In this document: piece by piece, positions 10,765 through 23,747 of the stretch
Numbering within the stretch: position 1 is the stretch's first letter
Layout of the letters: the number at the start of each line of letters is the position of its first letter
DNA from: Botryotinia globosa
Lineage: Eukaryota; Ascomycota; Leotiomycetes; Helotiales; Sclerotiniaceae
Direction of reading: 5' to 3'
DNA: 64,000 nucleotides
Assembly: GCA_014898425.1 (NCBI GenBank)
Contig: RCSZ01000001.1
Location: forward strand, 992,001 to 1,056,000
Translations under genes and position numbers: made by a program
Notes under the pieces: generated by a model
Databases searched by the model: none
What the model saw: only the letters and a program-made list of their open reading frames with translations
What the model was told of the DNA's origin: nothing

Positions 10765-13407
10765 CTAAGCATAAGGAGCTTGGTTATTAAAGCCACCGTT
10801 GGCGATTGGACCACCGGATGGTTGTTGCTGATGTTGATACCCAGCGTTGTAGGCGGCGGCCGGTTGTTGGTGACTCTGTTGACCTGGTCTATTTTAAACG
10901 CGTTAGTAAAATGCCATGCCAAGTAGGGACGTCTAAAAGAAGAAAGGTAGCATGGAAATAGTAAGAAACAAGTATTTATCCGATACTTCAGATGATGAAA
11001 TGAGCAGTGCTTCAAGCCAAGGATAAAATGCTACAAGTCCAGTAATTTGAAGTTGATATTTGTAGGGAGATTCTTTTATCATCGCACAGGCAGTAGCACA
11101 AAACATAGGGATAATACATAACAACAAGTGTATGTGACCAAAAAGGAAACAAATGGTCTGCAAAATCAAATAATGGATGAAGAATACATTTGTAATCGAG
11201 TCCGCACAAGCCGCGATACTCCTATTTAAAAAAGAGAGTCTAAACTTTTGAGCTTTTGTGGATAAAGTCCAGAATAGGAAAAGGCTGCTTCAAAGCATGA
11301 GTGCAAAGGTGCCCAAACAGATCTCGTCGACGATTAGAAATCCGCCAGTAGAAAAAGATAAGTGAGCAGACTAAGCAGCAGAGCAGTGAGATTACATGTG
11401 TAGAAGGAAAAAAAAAAGAGAAAGCGAAGATCGTGGTCGCATGAAAAGTCTATGCTTATACATGGGCATCATTGGAAAACGCAGATTCCCACCCATCCGA
11501 TACTTGAAGTAACGCTAAGACGAGAAAGAGTTATCCAGGCGTTGGACGCGAAGAAGTAAAGCCCCGAAAAATGGCAAGCCCAGTGCAGAAAGACGCCATG
11601 CTACACTAAACTCCATTCGCGAAAGAAGATGTATGCTTACTACAAATTGTCAGCTTGAAAGTGTATTGAAGAAGGCACAAATCTTACCTGTAAAGGTTGG
11701 AAACCATTGTAAGGGTTATGCTGTTGTGGCATACCCATCTGTTGGTAGTGAGGAGGTGGCGGAGCAGGTCGGTATGGGGTTCCGGCTGGTCCAGAGTTGT
11801 TCTGAGATCGTCCCCAGGACAAACGAACGCGAGAATTGCCAATTGGGTAACCTTGCATCTGGTTAATGGCCATCTCAGCAGCGTGTCGTTGAACGAATTG
11901 GACAAATCCACAGCCCTTTCCGGGTGGAATCTTGACGTAGGTGATTTCTCCAAAACCTTGGAAGAATGATCGAAGTTCGTCTTCGGTGACGTAGCCAGAC
12001 AAACCACCAACGAACACAGTTGTGTTGTTTGGATCGGTAAATTGATTCATTGGTTGAGGAGTACCATAGTATCCAGCCATTGGTGGGCCACCACCCATTC
12101 CGTACATGCCTGGGGCACCTCCCATGGCACCGGGCATACCACCAGCACCGCCGCCTTGCATCTGCATACCTGCTGGTCCAGCGCCGCCAGACTTGTTCTT
12201 TGGTGTGGCAGTGCTAATTCGCATGGGTCTGTTGCCACAGTAAACACCCTGCATTTCAGTGAGGGCACGTTGTTGATCGCCCTCTTCGGCGAAGCGAACG
12301 AAGCCATAGCCACGGGACATTCCAGAGATGGGGTCTGTCATGATCTTGGCTGATTTGCAAGAGGGGAATCTAGCCTGAAACAATGACACCAGAACATACT
12401 CGTTTACCTCTGGGCCGAGGTCGCCAACAAAGATGGAGAATTCTGGTCCACGGTCATCACTGTAAATAGTTAGCGCACCATTCAAGAAAGTGCGAAGTAG
12501 AGAAAAAGAGGTATATGAACCGGGATTCTGACCGACGATCGGCAAGACCACCACCTGAGGCCCAGTTGAGCTTGAATGGTCGAGTGGTGTTTGGAATCAT
12601 GGATCCGTTCAAGGATAAAGCCTTTGCAGCAGCAGCTGGGGAAGTGAAGTCGATGAAACAATAACCAGCGTTTCTAAAATGATGGCAACACAGTTAGATA
12701 ATATTTCTTGGTTGAAAGTGTGATATGGATAAGAATGACTTACCCAGAGAATTTGTCACGGATCATCTTGACATTAACTTGTTCGCCCATTCCGAACCAG
12801 ACACTACGGATGAAGTTCTCATCGATCCATGGCTCAAGCTCGCCCATCCTATTGTAATGTGTTAGTAGTGATCAAATCGTAGACAGACTGTGGGAAGAAT
12901 TTGGTGTTGATCAAAAGTGGTACATCAACACCCTAATAATCATGACCATAATGTAGATCGGATCAAAAGGGTGTGCACTCTTGCAAATGAATCGAAGTCA
13001 TAGATCGAGTACATTTACGGTCGGGCACCACGCAGTGCGGCGTGCAAGACATAAATATGCTCGATCTATGATCAAGATATAGAAGGAACGGAGAAGGGAA
13101 AGAGTGAAGAGGAATGACAAAGCCCGTGACAAGATCACAAGAGATCAAATCAAGCCGAAAAGGGAGAGAGACTTAAAACTTACCAGAGGGTTGTCTTTGC
13201 ATCTCCTGTGACGCTGCCCGAAGAGCCTTCAACGCCGGCACCTTGTTGCGCAAATGGAGCTGGTGAGCCACCATCGCCGGCAGGCATACCACCTTGCTGT
13301 TGCTGCTGTTGCTGCATTGGTGGTGGTGGCATAGCACCGTTACCGTTATTCTGCTCGTAGCCACCTTGTTGGGCAGGATCGTAGGCTTGCTGCTGTTGGA
13401 AAGACAT
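10765..13407 (-). CDS. NAM8: three-RRM RNA-binding protein, Nam8/Csx1/TIA-1 type
   Basis: Exons 13407-13184, 12848-12744, 12673-12533, 12459-11688 and 10875-10765 give 450 aa. Relatives act as U1 snRNP-associated splicing factors (yeast Nam8, TIA-1) or mRNA-stability regulators (Csx1). Residues 1-70 are Gln/Gly/Pro-rich. RRM1 begins TTLWMGELEPWIDENFI (about 72-150); RRM2 begins FSIFVGDLGPEV (about 164); RRM3 begins TTVFVGGLSGYVT (about 301) and contains RNP1-like KGCGFVQF. The tail is Pro/Gln/Gly-rich and ends NGGFNNQAPYA. Intron 1 (335 nt) and intron 4 (10876-11687, 812 nt) are far longer than other introns here. The last junction uses acceptor AACAG at 10876; an AATAG 13 nt upstream is out of phase. 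A short alternative splice would instead stop after GFQPLQ (see findings). Confidence 0.9.
10876..11687 (-). other. unusually long (812 nt) intron 4 of the RRM gene
   Basis: The donor GTAAGA (11687) and a distal acceptor preceded by a perfect TACTAAC branch site flank 812 nt. Inside, a second acceptor (…TTTGTAG, ending 11640) lies 48 nt from the donor and is followed at once by TAAGC, giving an immediate in-frame stop. Small frames inside, including a 78-codon hydrophobic one at 10933-11169 (minus), have no clear coding support. Confidence 0.7.
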
Positions 13408-16400
13408 TGCGAAGGTCGATCTGTTCACAAGAGAAGGGTTGATTCAAGGGAGAACAAAGATATAAAGAAGGAAGCAAAGTGTTGCCGCGTTGTGGTTGCG
13501 AAAAAGTGTGTTGTGGTGTAAGTTTAAAAGTAAGAATTCAAGAACAGGAACCGTTGAAATAGCTTCAAAGATCGGCGTAATCTAATTCACTTAAGGTTAG
13601 CTTCTGGTCAACGGGTTAGAGTTGCGCTAGTGTGCAGGTTACGGCAGACCCCAAGGATTAGTGTAAATCATATGATGTCGTTCCTGGTTGTGATTCACGC
13701 TCTTTCAATATGGGATCAGTAGGATTGAGAGAATGTCTGAGAATGCTGGAGAGAAGACTTGAATTGGGCGTAACTGTTGTCTTCCTGAGTAACTTTGCTG
13801 CAGAAAATAAAGTTGATAAAAGGACCTTTTTGGAGGAGAAACATCCGGAAACGTTTGGAATGGTGAACAATGGTGAACTGCTCGGCCGGGCAACCAACAA
13901 TCAACTTATCATACACTTGAGATTAGAAGTTGCCATTGGGGCTTTGCACAAAAGAAACCAATCACAAGATCCATCAATGAAAACTTTCAATTTCCTGTGT
14001 TGTGTTGATGGAGTGTGTCACACTTCCACCATGAAAGTACCACCAAACAAGTAACACCGTCCAACAAACTCCAGTGAAGTCTTTTCATTAAAACACTGGC
14101 AGTGAAGTCTTTGCACGGCGAATTCATCTTGTCATATGACAAAGGTCCAGTATTGGCTCAACAACATCCCCACATCGATTGCTCCGCAGAGCAATGAATT
14201 GTCACAGCCAGCCACGAGACCTCCTTTGTTACAGATGAGATGAGAATGACAACAGAAAAGGCCACCACCATGATTCATTGTATTCAGACAACAGTCAACT
14301 GCCACAACCTTGTTGAGCTAATGACTAATATGCCCATCAGCATATCTGCCAACTTGCTGTCACATGAAAACTACTTTCGTAGCAAAGAGATATTCCATGA
14401 ATCCACTACCCGACTCAAGAGCAGATTGATCGGGGGCAGATTGGTGAATACGTTCTAGTCAATCTCTGGCAAGCTAAGTGGGCTCATGGTGTTGAATGTG
14501 TTTCTACTGACTTTTTATTTTCCAGCGACTGCAAGCCCCCTCTACCGCGGCTTTAGAATATATATTGGATACAGGAGTCCGTAGACTGGGATGATGATGG
14601 AGGATTCTCCTAACGCAAAGAAACAAAGCAACAAATGAAACAAGGTGCAAAGGGGTCGACAGAAAGTGCAGGTGCAGAGCGATGCCATCGCCTCAAGAGC
14701 ACAAAACCATGCCCTTGTGAGAAAGTGTCTAGAATACAGTGCTCCAGCTCCAACCCACCGGAGCATTGAGATCAAGACACCCAAACGGAAATGGGATTAA
14801 GAAGAACTTCTCTGAAATCCCCCGGCTTGCGCTGGAACAGGAAAAGACAGGAAAGGATAAGTAGAGCACTGGAATGAGGTTTGCCCAGTACTGCTGTAGT
14901 TTTGACCCCCGAATACATCACAAGAGCACTCGCTAACCATTACGTTACAGTGTAGCAAGGTGTTATACCAATCAAGCAGAAGTCCATCGTGAACTTTCCA
15001 AGATGTTACGCTTCTCAAACCGAAGCATCCCTCAGGACAACCACTAAATCGAAACTACCCCGCTCTTGAAAAGAAATTGGACCAGCGTCACTCTCGATAT
15101 TAACAGTAGGAAAATCTGGGGCATGACTCCACCATATGGGGTGGGGGGCAGGGGGAGGGGGCATGGGCGGGTGTATGATCCGTGTTGTCTCTTGAGAATC
15201 TGATTTAGGGCTGAGGGGTCATGTATCACCGCAAAACCACCAAGGGATATGACAGCTGAAACTTGAGCTAGGTAAGAGCCTTTCGTGGCCCCTACAGATG
15301 GTGGTGTAGGAGACAGATGGGGAATTTGGGCGAGGCAACAAGCCTTGCTCGATGCAATACAATAGCCCACTCTATCGGATAATCTCGAAATCTACCATCA
15401 TGGGCAGCTACTGCGAGGACTGCTCACATTGCCACTATAGTTGGTAGCCAGCCCACACCACTCTTCCCAACATTATTGACTCCCCATGATTGTGGCGGTG
15501 CGTAGAAACGGGGTGACAATAGGAAACTCGATTCGCATCTCTCGGCCCGCAAAATTTCGATTTCGTTCAATCCGGGTTCATAGGGGTCTGCCATTTTCAT
15601 ATTGGGAGGTATATAGCTTACCTTGGAAATCCTGAAGTATCGAACTGGTGGATTATACCCTAATCGCCCCTCGAAATAACCGATATGTGCGATTGAAAAT
15701 GTAAGTGCTTGAAAGCGACGTCGTAATATAGTCAACTCGATTTGAAAAGTCTTGAAGACAACGTTTTGCGCCTGCGAAAAATCGAGCGTGGAAGATTTGA
15801 ATTATTGCTGGAGAAATCTCGGGAATAAATTCAAACTAGTAGAAGAAACATGTCAGTCAATTGTTCAACCTTTGAAATTTATGATGAAGGCGTGGGTTGA
15901 TGAAGGGGTAATGGGATTTCTCAAGCGTGAAAGAGCTTCGTGGGAATAATTTTCGCAAATTTGGCACGATTTGGTAGTACCAAGGCGAGTTGCCAAGGGT
16001 AAACATTTGCGCCAGGCCCAACAGCAAAGCTACACCCGACAAAGGCAGCCGCCGTATATGATATGCGACAATGAGCTTGACAATTGCAACAAAGAGCTGG
16101 AGGGACTGAGACAACAAAGGCCGACGTGGTGGGAGGTGTAGTGAGGGGTCAGGTTGGAGGGGGGGAGGGGGGATTTTGAAGCTGTATGCGCGACCAGTAA
16201 GGCGCAGGGACAGAAAAATGATCTACTTACATGTTTTGGATCGACGGTGGTAACAACTGCTCTGAAAACTCCTCAAATTCCGCAAGGAAAGCAGTAAATC
16301 AAAGAAGAATGATTGAGTATCGACGAGAAACAATTAGGTGCAGTGAAGCAACGCAGTTATTAAGTCGACAAAGGACGGCGGCAGACGAAAGGATGGAAGG

Positions 16401-17290
16401 ACGGAAGGATGGAAGGATGAATGTGGATGAGGGGAGGGGAGGTATTGTATTCTTTTTTTTTTTCTCGGGTTTGGGTTTGGGTTTGGTGGGTGGAAAGAAG
16501 GAAAGAATTATTATGGGTGGTGGGTGGAATAGGATGAGTGGATGTGGTGGGTGTGGTGGATTGATTAGATGGGTTGGAAATTTAGTTCATATGAGTAACC
16601 CAAGAGAGAATTGGAGAAAATGAAAGAACGAGGGGGGGATGTGATCTTTGGTTTGGTGGATTGGTGGATTGGTGGTTGGTTGCTTGGTTGCTTGCTTGGT
16701 TGCTTGCTTGGTTGCTTGCTTATTAGCTTGAGTTCTTGATCAGGTAAGAGGGAAGAGGTAAGGAATGAACGAAATGAACAATGTTCTTGTGTGTATTTTA
16801 CCCTAGTAGGTCGACGGGAAAGTATGGATGGAGTATCTAGACGTTAGAGGTAAATATTAGTGAGATTTAAGTATTTAGTCATCATAATGTATGATTTGAG
16901 TATTTAGTAAGGTTTGATATAATTTGGGTTTGTTAGTATATATTATTAGTATGTGATGGTACAGTTGCGTAGAATCAGCCAGTGCCGTCAGTATCAATCA
17001 GTTGGTATCAATCAATATAGGTAGGTATCTAGTCAATAATATACTTTCAAGGCAAGAAAGTTTAAAGAAAACTAACAGTACAGTAGCAGTACCTACCGAC
17101 GGGGGATCTAAGTAGAAAGTAGTATCTAATATATAGTATGAGTAAATATACTTCTAATCAAGATCTAATAACTATAATCACATTGACCTACTGGAGGGAT
17201 AGTTAAAATGGGAATCATCTATCTAGAACCTAATAGATCTTTTTACTTTGAGATATCTATCTATATACCTATATACCTTGATATCTACAC
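13408..17290. other. gene-poor region, upstream of the RRM gene
   Basis: The first several hundred bases should be the promoter and 5' UTR of the RRM gene. Beyond that I found no supported gene. Frames of 80-130 codons occur at 13710-14054 (plus), 15424-15735 (minus), 15857-16117 (minus) and 16231-16623 (plus), but none carries a recognised domain. The minus-strand 15424-15735 frame contains a GTAAGC donor-like site and is the most protein-like. Simple sequence includes GGATGGAAG repeats near 16390 and a TTGCTTGG array near 16670-16725. Confidence 0.5.
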
Positions 17291-17512
17291 ACCTACACTT
17301 ATATACATATATACATATATACTTATATACATATATACATATATACATATATACTTATATACATATATACATATATACATATATACATATATACTTATAT
17401 ACATATATACTTATATACTTATATACTTATATTATATACTTATATACTTATATACTTATATACTTATATACTTATATACACCTACACTTATATACTTACA
17501 TATATACGTACA
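17291..17512. repeat. TATACATA/TATACTTA microsatellite
   Basis: About 220 bases of alternating ATATAC-ATAT and ATATAC-TTAT units. The long open frames across it (repeating Ile-Tyr-Thr-Tyr) are repeat artefacts. Confidence 0.92.
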
Positions 17513-20500
17513 TACAGGTTGGGAAGCACAGGAGATGCATCTGCAGTCCCATCGAGATTCGAGACCTTGAAGACTAACCGAATGAATACCGTAAACACCT
17601 CCTCCACCACTCCTACCTAGTAAGATTACATACCTACCTCGCACTACAGACAGAAAGGTAACTCGTTCCGTAATAGATAGGCCTTATTTGCCGTTGATAT
17701 GTGCTGCGACTCTGCGACTCTGCGAGGTACCAAAGCTACCGCCGATACAGGGTTATTGATCATTTAAGCTATAGCTACCCCGTAAGTACGTACCACGTAC
17801 TCCGTATATCAACACGATCGGGATTCATGAATGGATGGCTGGGTGTGAATAATGCACGGCGGCGCTATGGGAATGCAAAATAAAATGTTGACAATCTTTG
17901 TGGTAAATTGTAATATGATCATTTTCATTTCATTGCATTGCCATTGTACCTCTCGTTTGAGTTTACTTCATCTCATCCCATCTCAATTGGTACGGACTAA
18001 TAAGGAGGTGAAAAATTCTGATGCTCTACCCCTCTTTAAATTCATCATACATGATATATGATACCTCGCTACCTTGGACTTTGGATTGAGTTTGATCGGC
18101 AATTGTTCGAGATAGAGTTTGTCCATTTGTATTTAAGTGTTGGGTGCATCGACCAAATTCTACCCAAGCAGCCAAGGTAGAGAGGACAGAGGTGCTGGTA
18201 GTATCATCATCATCATCATGGTTGATATATCTGTCAACGAGGTTCAACCACTACCGGTTGGTTGACTCACTCATACGCTTTCTGAGCAAAGACTTTCCTG
18301 CCGAGCTGGATGATAGATCCATGGCATTCTACTGGGCTAAGGTTAGTGATGGCGAACTAAAGATCAATAAACTCATTCATTCACATCATCTAGGTAGGTA
18401 GTTTTAAAGTATATTCGCCCGCTAGCTCGCTCGCTCGCTCGACTCTTAAAGATAACAAACACCAAAGAATGAATTTTGGGTTGCGAGATGATCATGAGTG
18501 GGACTATCTGTGTGGCCCTAATTATTCATGTTTGGTCTAAAGCATGGCATGGAAATCTGGGGGAACGAACGAAACATGTCGTAGGTTTTTAGAGAAGCTG
18601 TGTAGGTATGTATGTATGTATGTATGAGTAGGTAATCTCGAGGTACCTAATTCATGATGCTAACACATATATATGCTCGATCTTGGCGGATGAGAGTTTG
18701 TCATGATGGAAGGTAGATATCACAGGCACTTCTACTACATATTACTCAAGGGATGATCTTTCATTCAATATCATTGGGAGTTGCCCTAGGCCTAGGATAT
18801 ATGATATATGCGTGAGCTTCTTGATCCTTTGATCCCTTCCATGAAACACTAACAATAAGCAGATCCAATTAAATGAACAATTCAAGACTCAAGTTCCCAT
18901 TCTACGGAGGAGAGAGAGAGAGATCATGATTTCATCTTCATCATTGGTCAACAGCAATCCCGTCTCCGTTTCATACACAACCAATAGCAAGCAGCTGGTA
19001 AGGTAGGGTAAGGTAAGGGAAGGTAAGGGAAGGGAAGGTAAGGTAAGGTAGGCATCTCAGAAGGGAAAGGTATCATACTAGATGATCAAATTTTCATCAA
19101 TGGTTCCTTAACAATCTACTAGGGAGGGAGGAGCTATCATTATCATACTCGGCTATTATTCTTCCCAGCTCAATATGGAGTAATATACGTAGAGATATAG
19201 TAAATACCTAGTAAATACCTAGTAAATATGTATTAAATACGTATTAATACTACCTGATAAATAATCATTCCTTTGATGCCGGTATGATTTCTATCATATC
19301 ATTTTTCCAACTCTTGTGAATCAAAAAGTAACCTTTATGTAATATTGATAGATGTTGAATACACATATGCATTGAGACATTGAGACATTGTTTAATATAC
19401 TTTTCCCAAGTAGCATCATATTGAATGAAGCACATTGACAAAAATAGTATTAATCGCTTTTCATACATATATCTATATCCATGCAACTCTTACATAGATT
19501 TCTAATCTGTCTATCTATTTCCATTCTCCCATTTACCTCCCATGTATGATATATCCCTCGGATAAAATGTCATTTGTTAACCAACACATAATCTTACTGA
19601 TGCAGACCCAGTACATATATATCTACTCTGTATGCTTGTGGAATTTTCAACCCATGAGCTGCGATACTAATAAGTACTATACCATACATATCCAAGCCCA
19701 TGTCCTACATAAAGTTTCAATGCCGAATTAAGTTCCTTGTTTCCTCCCTCTCTCTTAAAAATCCCTTCTCATTGCTCAAGTTCTCATTCGGTCATTCCCC
19801 AAAGAAAATAGATCCTTCCGGACTCTCTGGTACTGTACCTTTTTTCCTACCGAAATCTTGCTACCCAATGACTAATTGAACACTCTCTTGCCGGTCTTCT
19901 GGCCACATTTCTCTCTTAAGCGACAATCAATGTTACCAAGATTTCACACCAGATACAGTACCCCGATGTGACGCTGCTGCACGTAATATTCCATCATCCT
20001 TATTGGTTTATCTGAAATCCCAAGGGACAGAAAGATCGCACAGGTCAGGTAGAGATCAAACATCACATATCATCATGCAATACACCATCCACGACTGCAC
20101 AAGCTGCTGCGGACGACTCACTATCGATGCATTTTCCATTTTCTACTTCAAGATGCAGTGTTCATGTTCATATTACATTGCAGCTCCAAATCTCTACTCC
20201 TATCTGCCTGTACATAGGTAGAGCTGTATTGCGTAACTTTCTCATCTCAATTCTAGTCATCAATTCTCCGCAGCATAAACCAGTCTGAAAGTCCCGCATC
20301 CTCGCATACTTGACAGCTCACTGAGAGTCATACCAATCAACCTCTAGAGTCTATTGAAGAGGTCACACTGCTTGGTGCCTCAAAGGAGCCCAGTCCCCCG
20401 TTCCTTTTCATCCCAGGATATACCAAACTATGAAAGTACACATGGCAACACGACACCGCCTCTTTCTTTCCCACCCGCCCCAGAGATTACGTTTTCTCTC

Positions 20501-22674
20501 TGGGAGTGATGTACTCTGCATATACATGAATTGCTACCAGTACCAAATGAATATAGGAGGATCCACCTTGCATGAGAGGAAGTACGGCGACAAGAAGACA
20601 TCCCTTGCTTAAGGTTGCTTCAGCCCCCATACAGGGAGGGTATGATGAAATTCTACAAACAAAATAACTAAAACGATCAATATATCTCAATTTAGATGTT
20701 TTGCCACGGGTATATTCCTTCAACAAGTAGCACAAACATATGTTGTGCAGAGATAACGGTAAGAATGGTTACTTGCATATGATATAATGATTGATGGAAC
20801 CAAGCAATCTCAAAGTTTTGATTCAATATTGATTGTATACACACCTTACTGGACCGATGTTTCAACTCGGTAGTAGCCGGAGATGGAACAGTCGCATTTA
20901 GTCCACGGCACGCTTCTTCAAAGTCCATGCTACCGCCATTTGCTACATGGAGCTGCAATCAAGCATTGCATGGCACGTTGGGTTGGAAAGATATCAAACA
21001 ACAAAGGTAGCAACGTTTCTTCCTAACCGCATATTCACATCAGAAATCCTTTCCCATATCAAATCTTACGCTCTATTCATCTCGAGCAACAGGAGCATTC
21101 CAAAAGACATGCTCTTCCCAGACTCAAAGAACTTCACATGAAATCGGAAATTAAAATAGTATTTACAATGTCACTTCATTGACATTCCCGCGTACAGAGT
21201 CACTACTTACATCGGAACATATGTTATCAATTTGTCTCTTTCAACTTTCACTCTTCATTCCATGAACTGAGCATTGCCATCACCACTAATTACTGAATTG
21301 CAATCAGATCATCATGCGGAGCCACGCAATGTCATCGAATTGCCGTCTTGAATGTTTCCATACCCGTTCTTTGCCCAGTCCCAGGGTTCCTCTCATGATT
21401 CTTTTCTTGCGTAGGTGAATTCTTCATACATATAGCCCGAACAATTGCAGCACATTGCAAGCTATCTTCCCTGCATACACATCATGGGGAAGGAGTTACG
21501 ATCAGCTTAAAGCAGTTAGCCAACCAATAGCAAATGTGGTGTTGATTAACAGTCGATCAGATGTTTGCTCAATATTGCCATCTTCCCGCAAGCAAATACA
21601 TTCCCAACTGATTGTCACTTCTCACTCAATTTTGATTGTATCAAACGTGAATGATCCAAACTCGCCCCTCAGAATCACTCTTCGAATCCCACTTCCAATC
21701 CAACCCAACAGCTTTCCCTACACGACCCATACCCTCGTTCCCCACATCTTCCTCTCACCATCTACATTCAATTACACTATAACTACCATGAATCTCAAAT
21801 CAATCCCGCAAGCTCAGAAGACTTCCACTCCACTACAGAATCTTGCAGGACAGGATTCATAAGATGATATAAAAGTAAAATCCAACAATCTCCTCAAGAT
21901 ATCTCCACATAACCAATCTCCGCAGTAGACAGACAGACCAATCTCCATAAAACCACCAAACCATTAAAATTTGAATCCAGATCAAACACCAAAAAGTTGA
22001 GAAAACACAACGTGTATATACACACAGGGAGAGTATCAAAAGTTGATTGATACCGATACCAATACCGATACCGATACTGACAAGTATTTCCCCCTTCTAT
22101 ACTTTTCCTCACACGTCCGTCATATTCACTACCATCCCGTAACCCATCTCATCAAATCCACTTCCCTCCCATTCTCATCCCCATCCCTCGCATCACCTTT
22201 CTTCCAAATAACTCAATCAATCTACTGCATACTGCATACTGCATAAGACCATAGCATCGAATCCCTCCATACCTCACACCCACACCCACCAAACTCCCAT
22301 TCTTGCCGTTGCCCATCACAATCAAAATGGCAAACCTAATCTACCGATTTCCATTTTCCTATTTTCAACTGTTCGCCTAATAATATATCTCCTTTCTTTT
22401 TTTCTTTCTCTTTCTTTGGTTTCTTTCACGTGTCACTTTAATCTCTACACTAAGTGTATAGGATATAGTATAATATCATTCATCCACAAAATCTCTCCGT
22501 CAAATCTCTGTATCATTTTTTTAATACAAAGCCTTCAATCTCCAAGTCTTCAATCTTGAACCCCCATGTCAAACCCTCTCTCCTTCCTCTGTCTAATCTC
22601 AAACTCTATATTGTCAAGCTAAACCACCACCTTTTCCCTACCCTCCCCAAATTCCATACTCTCCATCTCTCCCT
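17513..22674. other. gene-poor AT-rich region
   Basis: About 5 kb without a supported gene. It holds small simple repeats: CGCTCGCTCG near 18420-18440, GTATGTAT near 18606-18625, GGTAAGGTAAGGGAAGG near 19000-19055, and GATACCGATACC near 22045-22080. The longest frame (21455-21862, plus, 135 codons) has an ATG-initiated 24-codon tail after a leader-like sequence but no recognisable domain. Confidence 0.5.
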
Positions 22675-23178
22675 CCCCTTCCCCTTCCCCTTCCCCTTCC
22701 CCTTCCCCTTCCCCTTCCCCTTCCCCTTCCCCTTCCCCTTCCCCTTCCCCTTCCCCTTCCCCTTCCCCTTCCCTTCCCCTTCCCTTCCCCTTCCCTTCCC
22801 CTTCCCCTTCCCCTTCCCCTTCCCCTTCCCCTTCCCCTTCCCCTTCCCCTTCCCCTTCCCCTTCCCCTTCCCCTTCCCCTTCCCCTTCCCCTTCCCCTTC
22901 CCCTTCCCCTTCCCCTTCCCCTTCCCCTTCCCCTTCCCCTTCCCCTTCCCTTCCCCTTCCCCTTCCCCTTCCCCTTCCCCTTCCCCTTCCCCTTCCCCTT
23001 CCCCTTCCCCTTCCCCTTCCCCTTCCCCTTCCCCTTCCCCTTCCCCTTCCCCTTCCCCTTCCCCTTCCCCTTCCCCTTCCCCTTCCCCTTCCCCTTCCCC
23101 TTCCCCTTCCCCTTCCCCTTCCCCTTCCCCTTCCCCTTCCCCTTCCCCTTCCCCTTCCCTTCCCTTTCCCTTTCCCTT
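22675..23178. repeat. (TTCCCC)n hexanucleotide array, about 500 bp
   Basis: Around eighty tandem TTCCCC units with a few five-base interruptions (TTCCC) near 22773, 22785 and 22951. The minus strand is all-purine GGGGAA. Open frames through it (Pro-Phe, Pro-Ser, Gly-Glu, Gly-Arg and Gly-Lys dipeptides) are artefacts of the repeat, not genes. Confidence 0.97.
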
Positions 23179-23747
23179 CCAGCTTCACCCCTCACCCACT
23201 CCACTTCAACTACCAAGCCAACCCCAAACCAACCCCATCCAAATCACCACAAAACAAATGAAGAATATCAAATATGAAGCAAATCATACGAACAAACCCC
23301 TTACAAATCCGCCAAAAGTAACACGTGTGATACCACTGCAGAGTCCAGAAATTCACTATTGCTGTAGGAGAAAAAGGTAAACATTGGATTAAAAACTCAC
23401 ACATACATGCAAAATCCATCATTAGAACATTCAAAAACCGTAGGAGGACCTATCACTATTCCATTCCAATTCACCACACCGTCAAGTGTTAATCAATCAA
23501 TCAACCACAAGTCAGACGTCAGACTCTCATTCATGTAACGCTGAAGGCTCTCTATACTTGTTCATCCGTGACTAGACTACATATCTATATTTCTACCAAC
23601 CACAGGAAGAATCATGTACAAAAGCAGTCCCAAAACTTTCATCTATCTTTATTTTATCATCTCTACTCTTCCGAGTCACACCAATATCGACTGCTTGCTA
23701 CTAACACATTATTTGATCAAAATAATCAATACTCGACAGTCAAACTT
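23179..23747. other. region downstream of HEL2, no gene seen
   Basis: Lies between the hexanucleotide array and the HEL2 stop codon. It is likely to contain the HEL2 3' UTR; nothing else was recognised. Confidence 0.55.

Noticed and set aside
10933..11169. 78-codon hydrophobic frame inside the long RRM-gene intron, and a loose C/D snoRNA-like pattern near 11000-11090
   Set aside because: The frame lacks a supporting context, and the box C-like word does not match the consensus and has no convincing terminal stem.
13710..14054. 114-codon plus-strand frame
   Set aside because: No domain, no convincing start context, and comparable frames on the opposite strand; treated as chance.
17208..17577. 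Two overlapping frames of 109 and 120 codons rich in Ile, Tyr and Thr
   Set aside because: Artefact of the ATATAC/TTATAT microsatellite.
22556..23380. Long open frames of 190-270 codons over the TTCCCC array
   Set aside because: They encode only dipeptide repeats, exist in several frames on both strands, and are explained entirely by the hexanucleotide repeat.
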